Below, piece after piece: positions 1-8,834 of a stretch of 64,000 nucleotides of DNA. The stretch spans positions 1 through 64,000 of the forward strand of contig CAIOLO010000019.1 of NCBI GenBank assembly GCA_903859155.1, given 5' to 3'. The position numbers and the translations under genes were made by a program. Position 1 is the first letter of the stretch. Each line of letters starts with the position of its first letter. The stretch is from an uncultured beta proteobacterium (GTDB lineage Bacteria; Pseudomonadota; Gammaproteobacteria; Burkholderiales; SG8-39). Below the pieces are notes generated by a model. That model had not been told where the DNA came from. It saw nothing but the letters and a program-made list of their open reading frames with translations, and did not search any database.

Positions 1-20
1 GCATTTAACAACGGCTGAAT

Positions 21-1946
21 GTGAAATCGCCTTTCGCCCAATGGCTATTGCTCGTAGCCGTTTTGCTGCTCGTTGGCAGTGGAATGGGCGCACATCTTTA
101 CTCCGATCACAGGACCATCGACGCCGAGGAACGCGTGCGTCTGGAAAGCTATGGCAAGATCGTCGATGATAACCTCAGCCACCAACTGCGCTCGACAAGT
201 AATGTACTGAAGTCGATTCGCAGCGAGTTGCCCTACCTGGCCGCGCAAAAGGAGGGCGTCGCTTTTGTCAATCGCCGTCTTAAATCAATGAGCGACGTCA
301 TGCCGGGGGTGCGCACCCTGCTCGTACTTGACGCAACAGGCACGGTGAGCGCCAGCAATCGTGAGGAACTCATCGGGCAGAACTTCCGCGAGCGGGAGTA
401 TTTCCGCATTGCCCATGAGGGCGGCAACGCGGCTACGCTTTATGTTTCGCCACCATTCAAGACAGCGCTCGGAGTCTTTGCCGTCACCTTGGCGATGGTG
501 ATCACAGATGAGCGGGGGGCGTTTTCCGGAATTGTCACGGCGACCCTGGATCCGGAGTATTTCAGCACGCTGCTGGACTCTATACTCTACGCACCGGACG
601 CGCGAGCATCCATCATTCATAGCGATGGGACGGTTTTCGTGAGTTCGCCGCACCTGCCCGGGGTGGATGGCATGACTCTCGCAAAACCCGGCACTTTCTT
701 TATCCGTCATCAAGAAAGTGGTCAGCGATCCAGTTTATTCACCGGTACCGTCTACGCAACCGGCGATGAGCGCATGATGCATCAGAGGACAGGAGAGAAA
801 AATGGCCTCGCTTTGGACAGACCTTTTGTATTTGCGGTGAGCCGTGATCTGACGATGATTTTTGCAGATTGGCACCGTGATACCTACGCCCAGGCGGGAG
901 GATTTGGGCTGTTGGTCCTGATTGCAAGCTCGGGACTGTATTTATATCAAAAGCGGCAGCGCGCTTACGACCGTCTTTTGGCGATCCAGGAGGCGGAGCG
1001 CAAACAAGCCGACGAAGCCTTGCGAAAAAGCGAGGCCCGCTTCCGCCAGACCTTCGAGCGCAATGATTCGGTAATGCTGCTGATTGATCCTCGCTCCGGT
1101 GAAATCTCCGACGCCAACGCCGCGGCAGCCCAATTCTATGGTTATTCCATCGAACTGCTCAAGACAATGAGGATCCAACAGGTCAACATGCTCTCGCCAG
1201 ACGAAGTCGCCGATTCGTATGCTCAGATGGCGCGCCGTGAGCGCAACTTTTTCATCTTTCCGCACCGCCTTGCCGATGGAAGCGTGCGCACAGTCGAAGT
1301 GCGCTCATCGCCTATCGAGGTGGGGAATAGCTGCCTGCTGTTTTCCATCATTCACGACATCACAGAACGCAAACAGATGGAAGAACGGATTCGCGACCTG
1401 GCGTTCTTTGATCCGCTCACCCAACTGCCCAATCGCCGGCTGCTCAATGACCGCCTGAACCAGACCATGGCCGCAAACAAGCGCAGCGGCAGCTATGGCG
1501 CTCTGATGTTTCTCGACCTGGACAATTTCAAGCCGCTGAACGATGCCCACGGTCATGAAATCGGCGACTTGCTGCTGATGGAGGTATCGAACCGCCTCAA
1601 AGGCTGCGTACGCGATATGGATACCGTGGCGCGCTTCGGCGGCGATGAGTTTGTGGTGATGATCAGCGAACTGGTTGCGGACAAATCGGAGTCCGCAAGC
1701 CAAGGGGGGGTCATCGCTGAGAAGATCCGCGCGTCACTCGCCAAGCCGTATGTGCTTGAGGTTCGGCAGGAGGAAACAGCGAAAACGACAGTGGAGCATC
1801 ATTGCACGGCGAGCATCGGCATATCCTTGTTCAGCAAGAATGACAGCTGCCAGGAGGATGTTCTCAAGCGGGCGGACGCGGCGATGTATCAGGCGAAGGA
1901 GGCGGGACGCAATTTGATCCGGTTTTATGATGTTGCAGATGCGTGA
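21..1946 (+). CDS. Membrane diguanylate cyclase (CACHE-like sensor, PAS, GGDEF)
   Basis: Predicted inner-membrane protein of 641 residues that makes cyclic di-GMP from two GTP. It begins with GTG. A membrane segment (about residues 8-28) precedes a periplasmic dCACHE-like sensor region (about 35-285), a second membrane segment (about 292-312), a PAS domain (about 340-455, ending in the DITERK PAC signature) and a C-terminal GGDEF domain (about 465-635). The active-site motif RFGGDEF is intact, and the inhibitory I-site RDMD lies exactly five residues before GGDEF, so product feedback inhibition is expected. There is no EAL domain. The ligand of the sensor cannot be told. The gene faces the minus-strand Bug gene that follows. 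Function is confident; the start could lie upstream of the window. Confidence 0.9.
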   Translation: MKSPFAQWLLLVAVLLLVGSGMGAHLYSDHRTIDAEERVRLESYGKIVDDNLSHQLRSTSNVLKSIRSELPYLAAQKEGVAFVNRRLKSMSDVMPGVRTLLVLDATGTVSASNREELIGQNFREREYFRIAHEGGNAATLYVSPPFKTALGVFAVTLAMVITDERGAFSGIVTATLDPEYFSTLLDSILYAPDARASIIHSDGTVFVSSPHLPGVDGMTLAKPGTFFIRHQESGQRSSLFTGTVYATGDERMMHQRTGEKNGLALDRPFVFAVSRDLTMIFADWHRDTYAQAGGFGLLVLIASSGLYLYQKRQRAYDRLLAIQEAERKQADEALRKSEARFRQTFERNDSVMLLIDPRSGEISDANAAAAQFYGYSIELLKTMRIQQVNMLSPDEVADSYAQMARRERNFFIFPHRLADGSVRTVEVRSSPIEVGNSCLLFSIIHDITERKQMEERIRDLAFFDPLTQLPNRRLLNDRLNQTMAANKRSGSYGALMFLDLDNFKPLNDAHGHEIGDLLLMEVSNRLKGCVRDMDTVARFGGDEFVVMISELVADKSESASQGGVIAEKIRASLAKPYVLEVRQEETAKTTVEHHCTASIGISLFSKNDSCQEDVLKRADAAMYQAKEAGRNLIRFYDVADA

Positions 1947-1973
1947 ATGTCTGCTGCCGCCGCGAGCGGTCAC

Positions 1974-2000
1974 GCGGTCACCGCAAACGTCGGTGACCGC
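1974..2000. terminator. Perfect stem-loop between convergent genes
   Basis: GCGGTCACCG at 1974-1983 pairs perfectly with CGGTGACCGC at 1991-2000 around a 7-nt loop. It lies between the ends of the diguanylate cyclase gene and the convergent Bug gene, the usual place for a bidirectional terminator. No clear T-run follows on either side, so termination is an inference from position and stem strength. Confidence 0.5.
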
Positions 2001-2074
2001 TCCGGGTTGAAAGCGCCCCTCGCGCCGTCTTGCGGCCCGACGCATTTCTCCCGCATCACGACATCATAGCGGCG

Positions 2075-3028
2075 CTACTGCACGCGGGTGCCGGCCAGTT
2101 TGGCGAGCGTTGCGCCGTCCTTGCGATCGACGGCGAGGAATTTTGCAAATTCTTCGGGGGAATTGCCAATGGGTACATAGCCAAAGGGCACCAGCACCGA
2201 GGTATTGAATTCCGGAGTTTTGATCACCGCCTGCAATTCGCTGCTCAATTTCTGAATGGCATCCCTGGGCACGCCGGCGGGCATGAATACGCCCAGCCAA
2301 CTGCGAAAGCCGAACTGCGGCAGGCCGGCTTCAGCGAAGGTCGGGATACCGGGCAGCAGTTGATGCCGGTCGGGCATCGCCAGTGCGCGGATTTTGCCGG
2401 CTTTGATCTGTGCTGCCAGGCCGGCATTGCCTGCGGCCAGGTACATCACGTGGATGTCGCCGCTGAAAAACGCCTGCATCCCCGTGGGGCCGCCCTTGAA
2501 GGGGATGAAGGTCATATTCAGCCCGGTCTCGTTCATGATCCATTGCATGATGGCCTGCGCCGTGGCGAATGCGGTGTAGTTGAGCTTGCCCGGATTCTGC
2601 TTCGAATATTCGATCAGGCCCTTGAGACTGTCGATTTTCAGCGAGGGATGCACAACGATGACATTGGCCAGCCATACCAGTTGCGTGACCGGCTCCAGAT
2701 CGCGCGCCGGATCGAAGTCCAGTTTCTCCTGAAAGGGCACGATGGAAATCATGTCGCGCGGAACGATGCAGGCGGTATAGCCATCGGGCCGTGCCTTGGC
2801 ACAGGCACTCACGCCGATGGTGCCGCCCGCGCCGGGCCGCGTCTCGACGATGAAGGGCGGATTGCCGCGTTCCTGAAACGGCCTGCCAATGGCGCGGCCG
2901 AACAGTTCCGTCGGCCCGCCGGTTTCCTGGTTGATGATGAGCGTGATGGGGCGCGCAGGATAGGGCTGCGCATGCAGTGCCGGCACCAGAGAGAGCAGGG
3001 CAATAGCCAGGGTCAGTGTGTTTCGCAT
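2075..3028 (-). CDS. Bug/TctC-family periplasmic solute-binding protein
   Basis: Predicted 317-residue exported binding protein of the Bug (tripartite tricarboxylate transporter receptor) family, which captures carboxylates in the periplasm. A signal peptide (MRNTLTLAIALLSLVPALHAQ) is followed by the family opening YPARPITLII, the RPGAGGTIG motif and the NPGKLNY and PFKGG signatures. The ATG at 3028 has an AAGGAA ribosome site; the frame stays open upstream but that part is read-through of the synthetase in another frame. It starts 11 bp after the acyl-CoA synthetase gene and is probably the third gene of an enoyl-CoA hydratase, synthetase, Bug operon. It may import the acid the synthetase activates (inference). 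No TctA or TctB membrane gene is nearby. Confidence 0.88.
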   Translation of the reverse strand: MRNTLTLAIALLSLVPALHAQPYPARPITLIINQETGGPTELFGRAIGRPFQERGNPPFIVETRPGAGGTIGVSACAKARPDGYTACIVPRDMISIVPFQEKLDFDPARDLEPVTQLVWLANVIVVHPSLKIDSLKGLIEYSKQNPGKLNYTAFATAQAIMQWIMNETGLNMTFIPFKGGPTGMQAFFSGDIHVMYLAAGNAGLAAQIKAGKIRALAMPDRHQLLPGIPTFAEAGLPQFGFRSWLGVFMPAGVPRDAIQKLSSELQAVIKTPEFNTSVLVPFGYVPIGNSPEEFAKFLAVDRKDGATLAKLAGTRVQ

Positions 3029-3039
3029 GCTTTGTTCCT

Positions 3040-4947
3040 TCAGGTCCAGTGGATAACGTGGCGGACGGTATAGCTTTTCATGCTGTCCGCGATGCTGCGC
3101 TCGAGCTCGGCGCGTGTTGCCGTATCGTCCGCCGTGTCGCCCGCGATGCTGACGGTGATTACGGTGGCTTGCGATGGGTCGGCCCCGGCCCTCACCGAAA
3201 ACCTCTTTCCCGCGCCGAGCACCGCGGCAAAAACCTCCGTGAACGCCCGCTCGGCCGCATCGTAACGCAGCTTCGGCTTGTCGGGCTTTTCCACATCGGT
3301 GAGCGGCATGGCCTCGAGGATGATGACCTCCTTGGGGGCCGCCGGCCGTTCGGGCACATGCTGGGCGGCGAATGCCGCCAGTTCCGCCGCCGTGGCCTTC
3401 GCGCCTTTGACCAGTTGCACGTACGCGATCGGCAATTCGCCGGCGTAGGCATCGGGCCGGGACACCGCCGCGCACAGCAGCACTTCGGGGTGCTTGAGCA
3501 GCGCATTCTCGATGCCGCCGGGCTCGATATTGTGGCCGCTGCGGATGATGAGATCCTTGGCGCGCCCGGTGATCCAGAGGTAGCCCTCGGCATCGAACCG
3601 GCCCAGGTCGCCGGATTTGAAGTAGCCATCGCGCGTGAACACGCCCATGTTCTGCCCGGCATTGACGTAGCCCGGCGTGACTCCGGGCCCTTTCACCGCC
3701 ACCACACCGGCTTCACCGCTGCTGCACTCGCGCTCGATTTCGCCGTCGCCGCCTATCACCACGGTCTTCACGCTCGTATAGGGAAAACGCAGCCCCACCG
3801 AGCCGTAACGCGGTTCGCCGTCGCGCGGCGCGGTGCAGACGTTCTGCGTGTATTCGGTGGCGCCGTAGGTGAGCAGGGTGCGGATGCCGATGACGCGCTC
3901 GAACTCTTTGGCAATCTCGACCGGCATGGCCGCCGAGCCCGCGGTGCCGTGCGGGCCCAGGCTGCTGATGTCCTCGCCCCTTGGCGGATTCTTCGCCAGC
4001 ATCGCCAGCATGGTGGGCACGCCGCCGAAATGGGTGATGCGGTATTTCTCCACCAGCTTCCAGTGATTGGTGATGAAGTTCTGGCCGCGCGCGCCCTGCG
4101 GGCCGGGGGAAACCAGGGTGACCCCCCAGGCCGTCGACAGAATGCCGCGGCCGAAAAAGCCGGCGATGTGGAAGTGGGGGTTGGCGATGAACAGCGAATC
4201 GCCCGAGAGCAAGCCGCTGACAACGGCATTGGACCAGCATTTGAAACTGAAGTTACGGTGGGTGAGTTTGACCAGCTTGGGCGAGCCGGTGGTGCCGCCC
4301 GAATGCACGTAGCCGGCCAGATCATCGGGGCCGATGTCGCGCTCGAACAGCAGCCGCTCGCCCGGTTGCGCCGCGCACAGATCATCGAAATCGGATTCCG
4401 CGATCTTCGCGCCGCCTGCCATCTGCACCGTCATGACGCGCACCCCGGCGGGCAGTTGAGCGCGGATGGACTGGATGTTTTCCCAGATGTTGTAGCCGGG
4501 CGTGGGCCCCGGCACCACCAGCACTTTGGTGCCGGCATTGCGCACCAGATCCAGGATCTGCGCGGGCATCAGCATCCAGTTGACCGAACAGGCCACGCCG
4601 GTGGCGATGGCGCCGAACTGGGCGTAATAAAGCTGCGGCACGGTGGGCAGCACAAACAGCACGGCATCCCTGGCGCGCACCCCCGATTCGTAAAACAGGT
4701 TCGCCGCCTGGTTGGAGCGGTGGCGCAGCTCTCCATAGGTGACCGACTCCGGGGTCTCTTCCGGATCGGCGTTCTGCAGGAAATGGATGGCGACTTTTTG
4801 CGGGTCCCGGTCCCAGCCGCGGCGGATCCAGTCATTGACGTTCCAGGAAAAGATATGCGATTCGAGCGGCGGCTGTTCCAGCGCTTCGATGTCCGCGAGT
4901 GTGTGGATGGGGGGATGCGAGGTCGGGAGGGGAGGCCAGGAGTGCAT
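3040..4947 (-). CDS. AMP-forming acyl-CoA synthetase
   Basis: Predicted 635-residue cytoplasmic ligase that activates a carboxylic acid to its acyl-CoA through an acyl-adenylate. The ATP-binding P-loop reads YVHSGGTTGSPKLVKLTH, an adenylate motif is seen in LTYGATEYTQN, and the hinge/C-terminal motifs GYFKSGDLGRFDAEGYLWITG and GRAKDLIIRSGHNIEP are complete. The length, somewhat above the usual 500-560, comes from an N-terminal extension and a C-terminal tail. It lies between an enoyl-CoA hydratase gene (73 bp upstream) and a Bug binding-protein gene (11 bp downstream), so the substrate is probably an imported organic or fatty acid processed by a beta-oxidation-like route. The exact acyl substrate cannot be read from the sequence. 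Confidence 0.88.
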   Translation of the reverse strand: MHSWPPLPTSHPPIHTLADIEALEQPPLESHIFSWNVNDWIRRGWDRDPQKVAIHFLQNADPEETPESVTYGELRHRSNQAANLFYESGVRARDAVLFVLPTVPQLYYAQFGAIATGVACSVNWMLMPAQILDLVRNAGTKVLVVPGPTPGYNIWENIQSIRAQLPAGVRVMTVQMAGGAKIAESDFDDLCAAQPGERLLFERDIGPDDLAGYVHSGGTTGSPKLVKLTHRNFSFKCWSNAVVSGLLSGDSLFIANPHFHIAGFFGRGILSTAWGVTLVSPGPQGARGQNFITNHWKLVEKYRITHFGGVPTMLAMLAKNPPRGEDISSLGPHGTAGSAAMPVEIAKEFERVIGIRTLLTYGATEYTQNVCTAPRDGEPRYGSVGLRFPYTSVKTVVIGGDGEIERECSSGEAGVVAVKGPGVTPGYVNAGQNMGVFTRDGYFKSGDLGRFDAEGYLWITGRAKDLIIRSGHNIEPGGIENALLKHPEVLLCAAVSRPDAYAGELPIAYVQLVKGAKATAAELAAFAAQHVPERPAAPKEVIILEAMPLTDVEKPDKPKLRYDAAERAFTEVFAAVLGAGKRFSVRAGADPSQATVITVSIAGDTADDTATRAELERSIADSMKSYTVRHVIHWT

Positions 4948-5020
4948 CTAAATTTCCGTAAATTTAAAAAAATTATCTAATACCTGCGTACATTAATTAA
5001 CCAATTCAATATCAAAAGTG

Positions 5021-5797
5021 TTATTGCACATACCAGCCGGGCTTGCGCTTTTCGATGAAGCTCGTGCGGCCCTCGGCGGCTTCTTCACTGTCCATGGCGC
5101 CGGCGAAAAGCGGTGCCATCTCGGCAAGCACGTGGGCGGGCAGGGATTCCTTTCCCAGGCGCGCGGCCAGCAGTTTGGTCTTGCCCGCGGCGATCGGCGC
5201 CGAGAGCAGGATTTCGTCGATCTGCGCCGCCAGTGCGCTGTCCACCTGCGCCGGTTCGCACACCTGATGCGCCAGCCCGTTGCGCAAGGCCTCCTCGGCG
5301 CCGAACTTCTGCCCGGTCATCCCAAGGCGCCGGAACGCGCGCAGGCCCACCGCGCGGATGAACACCGGCGCCGAAACCGGTCCCGGCGGAAAGCCCAGCC
5401 GCGCCTCCGGAATCGCAAACACCGCGTCGGTTGCCGCGATCAGGATGTCGCAGCACGAGGCCAGCGCCAGCGCGCCACCGGCGCACACGCCGCGCACCAG
5501 CGCCAGCGTCGGCTTGGGCGTCGTATTGACCACATCGCAGATATCGAACACCGAAGGCACCGGCACGGGATTCTTGCGCTGCTCGGCATGCCAGCGCACA
5601 TCCGCCCCGGCCGAGAAATGCTCACCCGCGCCGCGCAGCACGATGGCGCGGACTTTCGGATCAGCGCCCAGCGTTTTGCAGTGATGCGCAATGCCGTCGA
5701 GCACCTCCTGGTCGTAGGCGTTGCGGCGCTCGGGGAAGTTGAAGGTGAGGGTGGCGATGCCGCGGGGGGAGAGGGTGAAGAGCAGTTTGGTAGTCAT
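5021..5797 (-). CDS. Enoyl-CoA hydratase/isomerase family protein
   Basis: Predicted 258-residue crotonase-fold enzyme acting on acyl-CoA thioesters. The oxyanion-hole regions are visible as RGAGEHFSAGADVRWH and ALVRGVCAGGALALASCCD, followed by IPEARLGFPPG; the C-terminus ends in EKRKPGWYVQ as in many family members. In the second region the usual glutamate pair of true hydratases is not obvious, so isomerase, hydrolase or lyase activity is also possible. The ATG at 5797 is chosen because homology begins there (MTTKLLFTLSPRGIATLTF); the upstream open frame is low-quality sequence. It is the first gene of the minus-strand operon with the acyl-CoA synthetase and Bug genes. Confidence 0.85.
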   Translation of the reverse strand: MTTKLLFTLSPRGIATLTFNFPERRNAYDQEVLDGIAHHCKTLGADPKVRAIVLRGAGEHFSAGADVRWHAEQRKNPVPVPSVFDICDVVNTTPKPTLALVRGVCAGGALALASCCDILIAATDAVFAIPEARLGFPPGPVSAPVFIRAVGLRAFRRLGMTGQKFGAEEALRNGLAHQVCEPAQVDSALAAQIDEILLSAPIAAGKTKLLAARLGKESLPAHVLAEMAPLFAGAMDSEEAAEGRTSFIEKRKPGWYVQ

Positions 5798-6090
5798 TGA
5801 AAGTCCCGATGATTGTTTTCCGGCAGCGGGATTATGAACGGAACAAGCAAAGGGCATTAACCGCTGTGCAATGGCACTGTGCCCAGCAGGGAGGGGTGAT
5901 TTTCGTCTACGGAATTTTGTATGTTTGACTATCGCGAGTTTGAGCCCCGCCAGGCCATGATAATCGGGTGCTGATGCGAGGTCTTTACTTTTAAACCTGC
6001 GAAATCGTGTTCCCGACCCGCTACCGCCGCCCGCGCCCACGCTGCCCGGCCGGCGGCTTCCGCCCGGAGCGGCCGTTCATGCGCAATCGA
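5798..6090. other. Intergenic region upstream of the enoyl-CoA hydratase operon
   Basis: About 290 bp between the receiver gene and the enoyl-CoA hydratase gene. No credible gene was seen. It must hold the promoter of the hydratase, synthetase and Bug operon, but I cannot point to a confident -35/-10 pair. The 6021-6075 part is very GC-rich. Confidence 0.5.
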
Positions 6091-6486
6091 CTAGGCGGAT
6101 AGACGCACGCCCCGATTCGCCTGGGTAAGCGACTTGACGCGATCCAGCAAGAGCGCCGGACTGAAGGGCTTGGTGATGTATTCATCCGCGCCTCGGCTAA
6201 TGCCCAGATCGTAGTCCGCCTCCTGCCCTCGAGCCGTGACCAGGATGACTGAAGTAGCTTGCAGATCGGGGTCGGCGCGGACCGCATCGAGCACCTGCAG
6301 CCCGTCCATCTCGCCCGGCAAGACGATGTCGAGCAACACCAGGCACGGCCGGTCGCGACGGATGATCTCCAGCGCCGTTACCGCCGCCTCGGCTTCGAGG
6401 ACATTGTAGGCCTGGCTAGTGGTGATACGGATCAGTTTTCGTATATCGATCTGGTCTTCGACGATAAGAATTGTTTTGCGGTCCAT
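6091..6486 (-). CDS. Single-domain response regulator (receiver only)
   Basis: Predicted 131-residue CheY-like receiver with no output domain. The acidic pocket is in ILIVEDQ, the phospho-acceptor aspartate in LVLLDIVLPG, the conserved threonine in ILVTARG and the lysine in YITKPFS. The ATG at 6486 is preferred over an upstream in-frame start because AGGA lies at proper spacing and homology begins at MDRKTILIVEDQ. The piece of sensor kinase just upstream on the same strand suggests it was once paired with that kinase. With the kinase gone its phospho-donor is unknown; it may be served by another kinase or be drifting. Confidence 0.87.
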   Translation of the reverse strand: MDRKTILIVEDQIDIRKLIRITTSQAYNVLEAEAAVTALEIIRRDRPCLVLLDIVLPGEMDGLQVLDAVRADPDLQATSVILVTARGQEADYDLGISRGADEYITKPFSPALLLDRVKSLTQANRGVRLSA

Positions 6487-6675
6487 CTCGATCGTCCTAT
6501 TTTGCGCGCACGGCAAGACCTGCCGCGCACTGGCCCGCACTATCTCCGGCTTGAAGAGTTGTGCTGATGCATCCTCCCATCGCCCAATGAACAGGCGCTT
6601 TGCGGCAGCTCATTTTGAGTGGAACCTTTGTCACAGAATATACGCGGCAAGGGTCGCAGTGCAAGAAAGAAACTA

Positions 6676-6912
6676 TTAAGATTTATTGCTTTTGATTGAG
6701 GGATTGGAGCCCTTGCGGCTGGAGGTGAAAAGTGGTTTTCCCAGAGGGCCCGAGAACTGCGCGGGCATGGCCCCCGCAAGTGCGCCCGCTTCGTCGCGCT
6801 GCTGCTGCGGAGGACTCTCGGCAAGCACCGACAGTCCCGCTCGAATGCGAAACCAGAAACGCGACCCGCCTGCGGCTTTGCTCTCGACGCCGGCCTCGCC
6901 CCCCATCAAGCG
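6676..6912 (-). pseudogene. C-terminal stub of a histidine kinase
   Basis: The minus strand encodes RLMGGEAGVESKAAGGSRFW followed by FRI, the G2-box end of a HATPase_c domain of a sensor histidine kinase, then a non-conserved tail to a stop at 6676. Upstream of about 6912 the similarity stops abruptly and the plus-strand Bug leader begins. All of the dimerisation domain, H-box and N/G1 boxes are missing. This looks like the remnant of a kinase gene that preceded the receiver gene and lost its 5' part by deletion or rearrangement. Confidence 0.7.
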
Positions 6913-6957
6913 GGCAGGTGCACTACTATGCGGCAGGATTTTTATTTGGAGAAATAC

Positions 6958-7953
6958 ATGCGGTACGGTTTGACACCGGCAAGACTTGCGCGGGCCTGCG
7001 TCGCGGCCATTGCATTGAGTGTTTTGGGCGGCGGTGCGCTGGCTGCCGAACCCTATCCGGCGGGTCCGGTAAGGGTAATCGTTTCACTTCCAGCTTCAGG
7101 TGTGGCCGACACGCTGGCGCGCATCATGGCGCAGCGCCTGTCAGAGACCTGGGCCCAGCCGGTGGTCGTCGAGCCCCGCCCGGGTGGCAATCAGATCATC
7201 GGAGTGCAGCTGGTAACGAAGGCGCGTCCCGATGGCTACACTTTGCTGGTGGCCGCGGATGCCGCCGTTGTCACCAATCCGCATTTCTACGACAAGCTCC
7301 CGTACGACCCGGTCAAGGATCTCACTCCCCTGATCGTGCTTGGGCAACTCACGCCGATGCTGGCGGTCAATCCCGCGCTCCCCGTGAGCAATGTGCGGGA
7401 GTTGGTTGCGCTGGCGAAGTCGCAGCCCGGCGTGCTCAATTACGGGTCCTTCGGCAAAGGCACCTTCTCTCATTTAAGCACCGAAGACTTCAAGAGCAGG
7501 ACCGGCACCAATATCGTCGAGATTCCCTATGCCGGAGGGGCGCCAGCCGTCACGGCTTTGGTCAGTGGACAGGTATCGATGCTGTTGGTGAATTACAGCA
7601 GCATCCAGGCTCATGAGAAGGCGGGCAAAGTCAGGATCATCGGCGCGGCCGGCCCCAAGAGGGCTGTCATGCGGCCGGAGTTGGCGACTGTAGCGGAGTC
7701 GGGCGTGCCGGGCTTCGCCACGGGCGCCTGGTTCGGGTTGTTCGGCCCCGCCAACATGCCGCCGGCACTGGTGGCAAAGCTGCACGCGGACGTGTCTAAA
7801 GGATTGGATTCACCGCAAACACGGCAGTTTTTCGAGCAAAACAGCTTTGAGCGGGTGGAGCGATCACCGCAGGAGTTTGCCCACCTGATACAGGACGATC
7901 TCAAGCATTGGGGCGGGCTGATCAAGATGCTGGGTGTAAAGCTCGATCAATAG
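6958..7953 (+). CDS. Bug/TctC-family periplasmic solute-binding protein
   Basis: Predicted 331-residue exported Bug protein. The signal peptide runs from MRYGLTPARLARACVAAIAL to an AALA-like cleavage site, then EPYPAGPVRVIVSLPASG. Family signatures are VEPRPGGNQIIG, KARPDGYTLL, QPGVLNYG and ESGVPGF. The ATG at 6958 is chosen because GGAG lies just upstream; an in-frame ATG at 6928 would add a hydrophilic leader before the signal peptide. The gene stands alone between the kinase remnant and a convergent enoyl-CoA hydratase gene, so the ligand is unknown. Its leader abuts the point where the kinase remnant breaks off. Confidence 0.87.
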   Translation: MRYGLTPARLARACVAAIALSVLGGGALAAEPYPAGPVRVIVSLPASGVADTLARIMAQRLSETWAQPVVVEPRPGGNQIIGVQLVTKARPDGYTLLVAADAAVVTNPHFYDKLPYDPVKDLTPLIVLGQLTPMLAVNPALPVSNVRELVALAKSQPGVLNYGSFGKGTFSHLSTEDFKSRTGTNIVEIPYAGGAPAVTALVSGQVSMLLVNYSSIQAHEKAGKVRIIGAAGPKRAVMRPELATVAESGVPGFATGAWFGLFGPANMPPALVAKLHADVSKGLDSPQTRQFFEQNSFERVERSPQEFAHLIQDDLKHWGGLIKMLGVKLDQ

Positions 7954-7969
7954 GTTTGCTTTTGTGCGT

Positions 7970-7994
7970 GGCGGCGGAGATTCGCTCCGCTGCC
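7970..7994 (+). terminator. Stem-loop after Bug gene
   Basis: A 10-bp stem with one G-T pair (7970-7979 with 7985-7994, loop ATTCG) begins 17 nt after the Bug stop codon. It is GC-rich but has no following T-run. It is a candidate transcription terminator or mRNA-protecting hairpin. Confidence 0.5.
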
Positions 7995-8026
7995 AGCGAG
8001 ATGTGCGCGACGAGCATGCGCTTCCG

Positions 8027-8064
8027 AGCGCCGGGCCTGTCTTCACATTCAGCTCCCCGGCGCT
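8027..8064. terminator. 9-bp inverted repeat between convergent genes
   Basis: AGCGCCGGG at 8027-8035 and CCCGGCGCT at 8056-8064 are perfect inverted repeats separated by 20 nt. The second arm touches the stop codon of the convergent enoyl-CoA hydratase gene. It is possibly the terminator for the minus-strand operon, though the long loop makes this uncertain. Confidence 0.35.
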
Positions 8065-8834
8065 TATTTGAACCAGCCGGGCCTGCGCTTTTCGCGGAAA
8101 CTCGCCTTGCCTTCGCGCGCTTCGTCGGAATTCTGCGAAGCCGCAAATTCCGACTGGATGCGCTCGATCAGCTCGGGCGTGAGCGCGTTGCCGGCGAGCA
8201 GCGCGGAGGTCGCCTTGACCGCGCGCGTGGCCAGCGGGCCGGAGAGCATCAGCTCATTGAGCACACGCTGCAGGCCGTCCTCGAGTTTTTCCGGATCGCA
8301 AAGCGTCTGCACGAAACCCATGCGCTGCGCCTCCTCGGCGCCGAAGCGCTCGCCGGTCTGCGCGTAGCGGCGGAAGTTGTTCGCGCCGATCGCGCGCTGG
8401 AAATAGACACTCAGCGTTCCCGAAGTCATGCCCAGGCGCGCCTCGGGAATGGAGAAAAAGGCGCTGCGCGCGGCGAGCACCATGTCGCAGCAGGCGGCGA
8501 TCGCCATGCCGCCGCCGACGCAGCCACCCTGGATGAGGGCGATGGTCGGGGCCGGGCAGGTGTCGATGAGTTCGCAGATCTCGAAACTGTTGCGCACCTT
8601 CCCCGATGCCGGCACCGCGGAGGGTTCGCCGATCGCCGCACCTGCGGAAAAATGCCTGCCGGCCCCGCGCAGCACGATGGCGCGCACCTGCGGATCGCCA
8701 CCCCATTTTTCAATGTGATCGGCGAGCTCGTTGAACATGCCCATGGTGTAGCTGTTGGCCTTGTCCGGGCGGTTGATGGTCAGCGTGGCGATGCCGCGCT
8801 CGTCGATGCCGGCAAGAATGGATGGCTCGCTCAT
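8064..8834 (-). CDS. Enoyl-CoA hydratase/isomerase family protein
   Basis: Predicted 256-residue crotonase-family enzyme. The oxyanion-hole segments RGAGRHFSAGAAIGEP and ALIQGGCVGGGMAIAACCD and the segment IPEARLGMTSG are conserved, and the protein ends in EKRRPGWFK, very like the enzyme at 5.0-5.8 kb, so the two may be paralogues. The ATG at 8834 is preferred; it overlaps by ATGA the stop of the repeat-encoded micro-ORF (8831-8989). It lies downstream of an acyl-CoA dehydrogenase gene on the same strand, which makes the pair a dehydrogenation-hydration module. The substrate is unknown. Confidence 0.86.
   Translation of the reverse strand: MSEPSILAGIDERGIATLTINRPDKANSYTMGMFNELADHIEKWGGDPQVRAIVLRGAGRHFSAGAAIGEPSAVPASGKVRNSFEICELIDTCPAPTIALIQGGCVGGGMAIAACCDMVLAARSAFFSIPEARLGMTSGTLSVYFQRAIGANNFRRYAQTGERFGAEEAQRMGFVQTLCDPEKLEDGLQRVLNELMLSGPLATRAVKATSALLAGNALTPELIERIQSEFAASQNSDEAREGKASFREKRRPGWFK

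Noticed and set aside
2030-4980. Long plus-strand open frames opposite the Bug and acyl-CoA synthetase genes
   Set aside because: They are antisense shadows: composition is rich in Arg, Gly and His with no family motifs, while the minus strand encodes complete conserved proteins.
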